From Aricia agestis (Eukaryota; Arthropoda; Insecta; Lepidoptera; Lycaenidae), in assembly GCF_905147365.1 (NCBI RefSeq), contig NC_056407.1, positions 16,599,980 to 16,663,979 of the forward strand: a stretch of DNA of 64,000 bases, written 5' to 3'. The notes below the pieces were generated by a model. That model did no database searches and was not told the origin of the DNA. It saw only the letters and a program-made list of their open reading frames with translations. This document shows, piece by piece, positions 22,301 to 34,400 of the stretch (position 1 is the stretch's first letter; every line of letters starts with the position of its first letter). The translations under genes were made by a program, and so were the position numbers.

Positions 22301-25300
22301 CGCCGGCAGCGCACCTGCATCTCTTCTAATGTTGCGAGTGTCCACGGACGACGGTGGTTGCTTTCCATCGGGTGACCCTTTGGTCGTTTGCGCCCTCATT
22401 TTATATTTAAAAAATACGTACCACTCTAACGAGGAAGGCGAGGTGATCGGGTCGAAGGTATGCGGCGGCGCGGCGCACGTACGCGGCCGGCCCGCGCATG
22501 CCGCGCGCGGCCAGCTCAGTCACGCGCACCGACCACCGCTCCGACACGCAGTGTTGTAGCTGTAGACATGGTGCACATTATTTTACACGTTTGTGTATAT
22601 ATTAGAATAATCACAGTTACTTAAAACTTTATAAAAAAGGAGGAAAGCGATCGCCTTAAAGTTTAGAGACATCAGAAGGAAGGCAGCATGCGTGTATCAA
22701 CACTGGCAGTCTGTAATTGCAATTTGCACATCGCATGTATTTCATCATTGTCTCGTGTATTTTACATTAATACGAAATGAATGTTAAGAATGGCTTCTAA
22801 TAATGTGAAAGGGGTATGAAGATTTTTATATGGAGCCTGGCCGACCTACTGTCCGCCAATGGACATTGTCCAAAAAAAATCACATGTACTTTTTATTTTT
22901 TTTTTCGTTAAAATAGGGTATTTTAAGAATATAAATTAAATAATTTTGAAATTCATTGGCTAGTTTTTTCTCAATAAATTTTTAAAGTTTCGCTCTGACG
23001 TCATCATCGGCCGCCAATTGACCTCTGCATAATATGTTTTAAATTTCCTTTCAATCTTATTTATAATGGCTGGTTCGTCAAATGCAAGTTCTCATTATGT
23101 GAAAGCTGATACGAGAAGCTTACCAAAAGTTCGAAACGTAATGTTGGTCGAATTTATTGCTAATTTAACGCCATTGAAGGTTAAACAAAAGTTAAACGTA
23201 TTTGTTCAAAAATATAAGTAACTAATGGGTATTTTTTTCGTTTATATACAGAAAAACGATCACTGACCTTATTCCTCGAAATGTTTTTGTAATGAGCAAA
23301 ATTAAAAAAAATGGACAATCCCCATTGTGTTTTTCCGCGTTCACAAATATTTATTTCTAAAATGGATAGCTAACTGCTGACGCTTTACGTGGTTTTGTCC
23401 GAGATTATTTTTTGTTTGTATTGATGTTAGCTATCCATTTTTGAAAAAAATATTCGTGTACGCGAAAAAACACAATAGCGGACAGTAGGTCGGCCAAAAT
23501 CTTCATACCCCTTTATCAACATTAGAAATTTACACTTTTAGAAGCAACGACTTTTCCTAACAGTGGGCGATCATTGGTTGGACATATTTGAATCACAATA
23601 CTAAGGCTGTGATTGTACTTTAAAATATTTGAAATCGATTAATCTATATATAGGCAAAAACTTTGTATACCTTTAGACGAAAAATGGGGAAACGTAGGTG
23701 AATGAAATTTTGCACAATGATAGTTTATATGGCAAAGGAGTGCATCGAGCTAATATTATTTTGAAATTATGCTTTTATCATACATTTTTTTAACAAATAA
23801 AACATTACACACTTTACACTACAACACACACACTAGGAAAAATGACAGATTTTTGAGTGACAACCTTATACATACGAATTATACTCTTTTATTTATGGTT
23901 GAAGTCTGTTGACAACAAGGTGACAAATTGAAATGGATTATAGTTTTTTTTATTGAATCTTAGATACTATTAGACAATGCTTTCACAGCCAGTCTGAGAT
24001 CAGCTGAGTCCCAGAGACAAGAATTGAAAAAAATATGATAAAGTCAATATTTTTTTACAAAATATAGGTGGTAGTCATAATGTCGTTAAAACTAATGTCG
24101 AATTTCGACCATTGGGCGATCTCTAGTATGTATAAAATATGTATTTGAGCTAAAATTATTTGTATTGAAGGTGGTTGTTGACAACCTTGATGTTGTTTAA
24201 TGACCTTGATGTTGAAAACGACCATAATTCATGAAGCCCTAAGCGGCCGCATCCGGCCGCGATAACAATAGATAAGCTATTGTGTCTCGTTATTCCACGA
24301 TCGATCGATAAATAAATAAAAAAACACAATACTGTTTGTTTAAAACTGGAGTTTAATTATACAGAGCAATACACAGACAACTTGAATTAATTGCATACCC
24401 AATGGTCGAAATTAGACCTTAGTTTCAACGACATTAGGACTACTACCTATATTTTGTAAAAAATATTGACTTTATCATATATTTTTTTCAACTCTTGTCT
24501 CTGGGACTCAGCTGATTTCAGACTGGCCGTGTAAGCATTGTCAAATAGTATCTTAGATTCAATAAAAAAAAAACAAAATCCATTTTCAATTTGTCAACTT
24601 GTTGTCAACAGACTTCAACCATAAATAAAAGAGTAAATCCGTATGTATAGGTTTGTCACTCAAAAATTTGTCATCTTCTTGAGTGTGCGTATTGTAGTGT
24701 GTGTAATGTTTTGTTTGATAAAAAAAATATGATAAAAGCATAATTTCAAAATAATATGAGCTCGATGCACTCCATCACCATATAAACTATAACTGTGCAC
24801 ATTCACCTACGTTTCCGTATTTTTCGTCAAAAAGGATACAAAGTTTTTCCTTCGGGTATTTATATATAGATAAGGATTCAGTCCCATTTAGGGCGGATTC
24901 GACCAAACTGGAGTAAAATTTTACTCGAGTATAACTGTTTCCTGATCTAAGAGTAAGCTGGTTTTGCGTTTTTCCAACTTCTAATCCAAGAATGAGGTAA
25001 TTACACGGGAGTAAATATTTACACGGGCTATTTTGGTGGAGTAATATTAAACTGAGAATAGTTGCACAACTGGGTGTCAACTGTCACGGTCGGTGTCATT
25101 GAACTATAATTGACATTTTATTTCATACTCTTTGAGTAACTTGGTAAAATGCAAACAATAATATCCTAGAGTAAATTAAAGGAGTAAAATTATTCTCATG
25201 ATAGTTATACTCGTGTAACTTCAAGTTTCAAGTCGAATCGGGCCTTAATGTATCTGATCAACTGGCCAACAGCAAAGTATTGTCAATTGTGAATCGTCCA

Positions 25301-28300
25301 TAGATATTAATATTATACTATTAATATTATTTTTGACCGCTACAAAGAATATCATCTGCCGTAACTCGTAAGCCACTCTATTAACGCATTGTAAGCAAAA
25401 AATTACTGGCCAACTCCAAACAATACATTGGGGTTATACTCACTTGTCTGACGGCGATGCTGACCACCTTGTCGAGCGTGTAGGCGGGGTAGGCCTTGAT
25501 GCCGAACATCTCGCGCGCGGCGTCCTCGTACGCGGCCGCCTCCACGTTCCCGTCCAGCACGCCCTTCACCAGCTCCAGCAGCGCGTTGTAGTACTCCGAC
25601 GGCGACGACGCGTCCGCCGGGAGATCTAAACGTATTATTGTAACTTTTTATGATGTACCATCGAGGAAATTGATTCCTAGGCGGTTGACGGACCTACGTC
25701 ATGTGGTCGACTTATGTCAATTCGATGTTATCTGTGATTGGTCGGGTGGGTTTGACATAACGCAAACAAATTACTTAGGTCCGCCATCTGTCTAGGAATC
25801 AACTTCTCTAATAGCACTTACATAAAGTACAGTTAAAAAGCACCTTTACAGTATAGATAAACATAATTCAAGTAGGATTTTGAGTTTTAAAAGATTACCA
25901 TTATTTTTTTTTTTTTAAGATTACGGTGAGACACTAACACTAGAATAGCACATACAATAAAATCTAATTTGTACAAAATTTTGTCAATCGAACCCGTAAC
26001 TCCTGACATTAGTGCGCATAAACTTTAAAGCATAAAAACAAACACTTCGTACTTTGCTTCAGCTCAGTCTTCATTAAAGTAAAATACTTAGATCTAAAAA
26101 TTTATCATTTAACGAACAGTAATACTCACTGGTAGGTTTGAGTCGCAGCGCGTCCGCGACGGAGGGCGGGCGGGCGGGACGCGCGGGCTCCTGAGCGGCG
26201 AGCTGCTGGGCGGCCCGGCGCGCTCCGCCCAGCCGCGAGCACAACACCGCGTGTAGCCGCAGGAACAGATACCACGACGACGTGCACACGAACCGCGCCT
26301 CCTGTACAAATGCACATGTCATTAATTTGTGGGAATATGCGTGGAGGCCGCAAAAGAAGATCTTCCGACCGAGCGAGGTGGTTTGCTCGGTCAGGCCAAA
26401 GTCCACGTAATTGATTTCAGCTGTCGTATATTTACAGACACACTTAATAAACTTCGATAGTGCGATGCAGGAATATTAGGCTAATTGTGGGTACCATCTC
26501 ATACTATTCTATGGAGCTTTAATCAATTTTGTTTGATTTAGATCTTTGCGCGATGTAATGCTTCAGATATTGTGTTGCACAACAAATTCCGGACGAGAGA
26601 TTTATGTTAAAAAAAAAATTCAAGGCATTAATCCATTGATTTAGTTAATTCGAATTTTGTAATCAAATTGAATGGAATTAAAATACTAGTTAACGTAGAA
26701 AGATAAAAGCACAACTTACATTTGGCGGATGATCCTTATAATCGTCTTCAATGTCTTGAGATTCAGTCTTGAGGTCCTTCATCGTGATGGAGTCCTCGTT
26801 GCTGCTGCTGCGCTTGTTGCTGTTGATGCTCTCTGCATGACGCATACATTTTATTAATCATCCGAGTAGGTATTGTTTGAATTTTACTAAAGATTATGTA
26901 CACCAACTTTATTAAATTACTAATCGAGCTGACAAGCAATCGATGTCACTTAACAATTAAAATTTCTAACTTTAACTGCTACACAAGAACAGAGACATCA
27001 GAAGGAAGGTAGCATGCGTGTATCAACACTGGTTCATATCACATTGATTTTATGAATAAGAACAAAATATATTTACATAACTTTCCTCTAATTATTTGTT
27101 TGATAGAAGGTCATGGCGGCTACATACCTTTACTATCCAAGTTGTTGTTTTTGGGCTTGTTCTCCTTATCATTCTTATGGTTTCTGCTGCTTTTGTCTGA
27201 TGCGTTGTCAGACTCTGAGGACTGTGAATAAAATTACTGTGTTATAACTCATGTTTAACTACACTTTACAATGCAAAAAATATAATTAGACAAAGTTAAT
27301 TTAACTGCTGTTTAAATTAATATTTTTAATACAATTTATTATTTGGATTCAAAGACATCAGAAGGAAGGCAGCATGCGTGTATCAACACTGGCAGTCTGT
27401 TATTGCACATCGCATGTATTTCATCATTGTCTTATGAATTTGAAGCATTTTAGTATATACGAGCTTTTGCCCGCGGCTTCGCTCGCGTTAAGAAGTATTA
27501 TTATACTATACAAACTTTCATCCCCTATTTGAACCCCTTGGGGTTGGAATTTATCAAAATCCTTTCTTAGCGGATGCCTACGTCATAACATCTACCTGCA
27601 CCTGCATGCCAAATTTCAGCCCGATCCGTCCAGTGGTTTGGGCTGTGCGTTGATAGATCGCTATGTCAATCAGTCAGTCAGTCACCTTTGAGTTTTATAT
27701 ATATAGATTATGTATTAGATAATCTTACAAAAGCAGAAAGTGACTTCTAGTACGTATCCACGTCTCCATCGCATTTATTCATTCAGTTCAAATGTAAATT
27801 GAAAATATCTAGACACAAGTTAAATTGAAAATGTTTATTATACATGTTTAACTCACCTCTTGTTTTTCTTGTTTCACATTTTTCTCCTTATCAGTCTCTG
27901 CAGTCTCAGACGGGCTGTCTGGACTGGTCGTCTCTTCTTTTTCCTCTGCAATATAATTAAGTCGTTTAATATCTAGCTTACACGACTGGACCTACGACGT
28001 AAACGGAGTAAAGTCATCAGAAGGAAGGCAGCATGCGGGTATCAACACTGGCAGTCTGTTATTGCACATCGCATGTGTTTCATCATTATAGGCCTGTGAT
28101 GCCCGAAATAAACAATTTATTTTCACTGGACACTTAATATAAAAATACAAGAATTCAAATCGAATGATGTCAAGTAAACACGGCGGCCGCCGTAAACATT
28201 ACCACGCATATTTATTTACAACTTTAATGTTATGAATGGATAGCTCTGTCTCTGTCGCACTTGTGCGTGTACGTACCGTCGTCTCGCTCGTCGTCGGAGA

Positions 28301-28444
28301 GCGGCTGGCGGGGATGCGCGAACAGGTCGGGCAGGAAGTGGCGCAGCAGGTGCTTGATGCGGCGCTTCTCCGCCTTCTGGATGCCGGTCTGCCGCCGCGC
28401 GTGGTGGATCAGCAGTTCCGCCGCGTCGCTCACGATCTTTATCG
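19316..28444 (-). CDS. Sin3A: Sin3A exons 21-30: acidic linker and Sin3 C-terminal region
   Basis: Residues about 878-1360. Exon 21 has [19 protein letters not shown]. Exons 22-24 encode a polar Ser/Glu/Lys-rich, low-complexity linker. Exon 25 has [17 protein letters not shown]; exon 26 has [20 protein letters not shown] and [17 protein letters not shown]. Exons 27-30 complete the Sin3a_C-like region, ending [13 protein letters not shown] then TAG (19318-19316). Exon 29 has an Ala/Pro-rich insert ([16 protein letters not shown]). These exons are very GC-rich at third positions. Confidence 0.92.
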
Positions 28445-31400
28445 CTGAGAGATATAATTACATAATTAGTCTAGCTTTAAAGCGTGAGTATTGACATTAT
28501 ATTCTTACGTGGTTTTATTAAAAAGCTAGCTAACGCGATAGCTTCTAGAGACATCAGAAGGAAGGCAGCATGCGTGTATCAACACTGGCAGTCTGTATTT
28601 GCACATCGCATGTATTTCATCACTGTCTCGTGTATTTTACATTCTTAAAAAGTAAACATCATAAAATAAGTTAACATTATCAACATTCTAAAATTTCAAT
28701 TTTAGAGCAGTCAATTTCCTAATAGTAAGTGATTAGGTATTACTGATTCACATTGACTATATTATAACTGCCAACACACAATATGTTTAATTTCTTTTTA
28801 ATAATTCCGAAATGTAATTATACGAGCTTCTGCCCGCGGCTTCGCTCGTGTTAAGAAGTATTATTATATACAATCTTTCATCCCCTATTTGAACTCCTTG
28901 GGGTTGGAATTTATCAAAATCCTTTCTTAGCGGATGCCTACGTCATAACTTCTACCTGTATGCCAAATTTCAGCCCGATCCGTCCAGTAGTTTCGGCTGT
29001 GCGTTGATAGATCACTATGTCAATCAGTCAGTCAGTCACCTTTGAGTTTTATATATATAGATAACATGAGAGCTGCAAGTTGCAACTGAGAGTGGTCGAA
29101 GCTGTCAATAAAGCAGGGGTACCAACCTTCAGCCCTATCCTTAAGTCCGTAGTCGGCGACTAGGTGCGGCGGCGGGCGGCGCGCGGCGTACGCGCTCTCC
29201 ACCTCGTTGTACAGCGACTTGGACCGCAGCGCCTTCAGATCGTTCTGCTTAAAGTTGATGCCCTGGTGGTCGAGGGACTTCAGGTAGTATTTCTCGTTCT
29301 GCTCGCGCCACTGCTTGTTGAAACCCTGCGATACAAATACATCAATTAATATTTAATATATCATATGAAAAATTGTTTACTTAGTAAGTTAGACATCAGA
29401 AGGAAGGCAGCATGCGTGTATCAACACTGGCAGTCTGTAATTGCACATCGCATGTATTTCATCATTGTCTTGTCTAAGTATTTTACTTTTAGATAAATAG
29501 ACATACTTGGCTGACTACCATGTGGAATTCTAATAAGCTCAATCTTGACTACTATATTTAAGATTTATTGATTCTGTAGATCTCGTCAAAGTTAAAAAAT
29601 AGGCATTATCTATACTCCACTCGGGCTAACTTGTCGCTAGCGGTCATTGCCTCCCTGCCAAAAACTTGTCATTTTCCATATAAAACCACGATAAAAATAT
29701 GTGACACTTCATTGTCAATCGCGGTTTATATGGAAAATGACAAGTTTTTGACAGGGAGTCAATGACCGCCAGCGACAAGTTAGCCCGAGTGGAGTATAGA
29801 TAATGCCTATTTTTTAACTTTGACGAGATCTACAGAATCAATAAATCTTAAATATATAGATAAAACGTTTCAATACCTTTTGTGCCTCTCTCCACTCCTC
29901 TTCCTTCGCTTTGAGTCGTCTCAGCACAACCGGAACAGCCACGACGGGGTTCTTCTTCAGGCCGGCTATGATGTCCACCGCCTGCAAAAAAATCACGTAT
30001 GAAATATAAGCGCAAAACACAAGCAATCGCTACTAACACAGACATTAGCCGTACAATATGCTCGCTAACTACTTTTTTTAATTAAGCATATAAAATCTGT
30101 ATAAACTAAAACTGTTGTTTATCATAGTAACCTTAATTTATAAGCATGAAAGCTGTGCATAAATATAACTACTGAACCAAATTGATCGTGCATTAAATAT
30201 ATCAAACAAATAGTTTCATGCTGCTGCTTTAAAAATAAGCAACAATCTTTTACTGCATCTAATCCATGTGCATTACAAACATATCTGTAAAGATTACAGG
30301 AATTTAGCTAACTAAGAAGGGATATTATACTACGACGATTTTTTATACTTTCAACTACAATTCAACTACATTTCAACATGTAACATGCCATGACAACTAT
30401 GATTTCACCTTATTATGCTCATCAAAATCGGGAGTGTTATGAATCTAGGTCGATGTGAGTTATTAGACGATGACATGTAAACACATAATGAGTTGTTTAT
30501 TTTAAGGTTAGGTTAGGTAGTTAGTTTTTGATGTGTAGATGTTGATATTAATCATGGCTCTTTTGGTAAACGTTAGTGTTGTAAGTGCGAGAGACCGATG
30601 GGGCATGTGTTCATGTGAGTAGGATATACTTTGTGCTGTATATGCTTTAGGTCATTACAAGCATAGTGTATTTACTAGGTGTGCGCGGTAATGTAGCGGT
30701 ACGCATGTATGTCGTATACAAAGTTAGCACACAGATGCGGTGTGAGTGATCCGGTCGTCATGCGTAGAACGCGGCGGCTCGTACCACCTTGTCTCCGTAG
30801 ATGCGGCGCAGCGCGCGCTGGTGTATGGTAGGCGAGGCGCCGCCCAGACAGTCGTCGAGGCGGAACTTGGCCGCGTCTTCCGCCGTCATTCGCGACAGCT
30901 TCTTGGCCACGCCCTCCAGGACGCGGATGGTGGACGCGTTGGTCTCGATCACGACGTCCAACTGAAAAATATCGTACGTGATAACGACTCTAATGCGAAG
31001 CAGAATGTTCTAAGAGGCATTTAGAGATATTCTTAGATGCATTTATTGCTTTTAGGGCGATGGATTTTACTAATTAAATAGTGTGCTCTAACATGACGAT
31101 ATTTTTTAAAGAAATTAAGAAAAAATCTAAATCGAATGTTAGCACTATAGATGTGTTTGAAGAGATAAGTTACCTCAAATCTTTCATCCTCGCAGCGATA
31201 GATGTATTCTTCATACTGAGTCTTCCTCGACGTCACAAATGTAGACTCCTCACTCCATGTCGGGAATGAAACCCATGTGTCATTCAAGACCTAAAGAAAG
31301 AATCAATATTAACATCAAATGAAACAATAATAATTATAACAGCGTCATATCAAACACAATAACATTTCATTATGAAAAAGTAATTTCGTAACGTTAACAC

Positions 31401-34400
31401 AAAAAATCAAGGTATTACAAATTGTTAACTCAATTTTGAAGTTGGTCAAAAATCAACATACCTCTTTGCACAGCGGTGTCCTGCCAGAGCAACGTCTCGC
31501 CGCAGCCTCACGCGGCAGCGCGCAGTACGATGTACCGAGACGTTTGCAAGTTGTATAGTCTGTCGGGAGCAACAAGTTACGTTAATACTTAATAGAACTA
31601 CAGCCAGCCGCCAGCCTCAATTAAAGTTAATATTTGGTAAGTCTTTCTCATTATTCATATTTAGGAAAGAAATGAACGATGCATCATAATAATATAAGCG
31701 TATAAATAAACCCTGACTTTCGCTAGTAGGCCTTATATTCAAAACTTAACCTCAAATTACAAATCTACAACTGGCACTGTCACCTGATTGGTGAAAGTTT
31801 GACTAGTATTAGCATATCAGTTGTGCAATTCTAAAGTTAAAAGGTATATTTGGTTATGTAGGTCGACGTTTAATTTAGCATTATTTATAGATAACCGTCG
31901 ACATAGCAACAACTACGATCCGATAGAGAGACCAACTCGTTTTACGCATATAAAACGCCTACTTTAATTTTTGCTAACAGTTAAAACGTATGTAATGCCA
32001 CTCGACATACGATTTTTTATCGCGCAGGAACCGTACATATTTCGGGATAAATACCATCCTATGTTCTTTCCGTCACCGTATCTTCTCAAAGTATAGCATA
32101 CCCACACACGTATGTAACATATTTATACAGCGGTCTTAGCGTAAAGAGATTTCTATATAAAAGAAACACTTTCGCATTCCTAACATAAGTATCTAAAGAG
32201 CCCCACATCGAACACATTAAGAGTTCGACGGCAGGCCGCCGCCTGGCAGTTAATCGGAAAAGATCACAGACTCACAGTTCCTCTGACGAATTTGTAGATT
32301 TTGTATCGACGATCAATGACTTTCAGGCAGCCTGCCGACCAGAGCTTGCAAGCGGACTGTTAATGTGTGGGACCCTTTATCTCTTAGCAAGTACATATGA
32401 GAGTGGAGCTGCAGTTACCTATATCCATGGCGGCGTCGCCCTGCGGTCGCTCGTGTCGCAGCTGCGCGCCGAGCGGGCCGAGCGGCTCGTAGCGCTTGTC
32501 GCCGCCGAGACGCGAGCTCGAGTACCCCAGCAGCGCGCCGTGAGAGTTGCCGAACGGTGCTGTGTGGACAACATTATCGTGACTACTATTTACTTTATTA
32601 AAGACGTGAGTGGAAGAACACAAAACTAACATACGGACATTTACTCATTTTTGCCCAAACCCTGTAACTTATCTACTTCAACTATATCTGGCTACACATA
32701 AAACGCACATTTTTTTTTATATTTCAAATATTTTTCCGGCCTGCATTTATGCAAAAAATGGCATTTTTTTTAGTACAACTTTTCTCGTTTCTTCCAATCA
32801 CGTATTCAATTAAGTACTTTAAAATACTACAATAAAGTACTAACTGTATTGTATTACTTTAATAAAGAATTTGAACATCACGCCTTGTATTGAGCTTGAA
32901 ATATAATACATAATATATTAATTACTGTAACGTCTAGTTTGTTCCAGCGTAGCACAATATAACCTATAAATTTTCTAAGGTCTTCGTTTAGCTATAACTA
33001 TGTCTAACTAGGCACTACTAATTATTCATTAATAATATTATGTTTACAAAAATGTTTCGATGCAGTCCAGCGTCCAGTGATTTGACCCTAATTCTAAATA
33101 ATAACATTTATAAAAATATTTCGGCCAGTCCAGCATCCACTAACTGGCGCCCTATGATTTAGAAGTAAGGATGTAACTCACCGGCATGTGTAGTGGTGGT
33201 GGGGGTGTGCGGCGGGGACACGGGCCCCACGAAGTCTTGCAGCCACTTCTGCAGCTCCGGGTGGCGGCCGAGGAACGGCGCCGTCACGCTTAGCAGCTCC
33301 GACGACGAGATTATCTCCTTCGTGAACAGCAGGATGCATCTACAGGAAATACAGTAGGTTTACAAATATAATGCTTGGCGTGTTAATATAATTACTGAAT
33401 ATCTACAAACTAAGGTGGAGGAAGGAAAGAAAAGCTCAATTTTATCTAATAAATGTTTTCATCAACATTATCAAGTAAACCAAATTGTGACCATTCTCAA
33501 ACCCACTTGAACAAACACGAAATGTTTAAGCTATTGCTTGTATCGCGGGCATTGAGCGCGGACCGAATAAAGAAATTCCGTAACGAAAATAAACCTAACA
33601 ATTTCGACGCCGCACCGCTGTGCCGGGGGACAGCGTGCGGCGTCGAAAGTTGTGCTCGTCTAACGTTAGGCAGACTTCAGCACGGTGTTTGCGTGCGTGC
33701 GACTAGACGTATGCGTATAGACTAACTATGGCTATGCAATAGCTTTAACCGCAGCATTCCCCGAGTGCCACACATATTTTTTTAAATCCGATCCAGCGTT
33801 TGAAGAGTTTATCACTAACGAACAGAATTTGTTTAATAAGTATACATGTATAACGTATTACAGATAAAGCCTGAAAGGATAATATATTAATATCTTCTAT
33901 CTTGTAAATGAAGTTTTACAATAACACTCACCTCAAGAAGTTATCGTAGACCTGTTGCGAGCGCAGAGCCTTGCGTACGCGGTCAAAGAAGTTGTAATCG
34001 TGCGCAGTGGCGAGCTTGGCCGCCTCGGCGTAGGACACGTCGCGCGCGGCGTGCGAGTGCGGCGCGTGCGGCACGTGCGGCGCGTGCGCGACGCTGTTCG
34101 CGCTCACTGCGGGCGCCGTGCTGCGCGGCTTCTTGGCGGGCGGGCCACCGGTACCTATAGCATGGAATGATGTATATCGGACCGGATACATTTTTTCTTT
34201 CCTATGTGTTGGAAAAGTTGACAGAAAATGGCCATTTTATTTGATAATTCAACTTTAAAGGCGAAAGTGCACTAAAGTAACACGAAGCCACAATTCACGT
34301 TCTATAAAACTGACATTTGTAAAATGTTAGCGTGTTGTCTTGACAGTAAAATATGTCATCATTACACAGAATTATTAGCACATGTTCACTATTGCTGCGC

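Noticed and set aside
28230..28494. + strand frames over Sin3A exon 21
   Set aside because: Antisense shadows; the - strand exon fits phase and family.
33463..33468. Box-C-like TGATGA in Sin3A intron 13
   Set aside because: No CTGA at a suitable distance on the sense strand. The same applies to sites at about 30419, 34355 and 34718.
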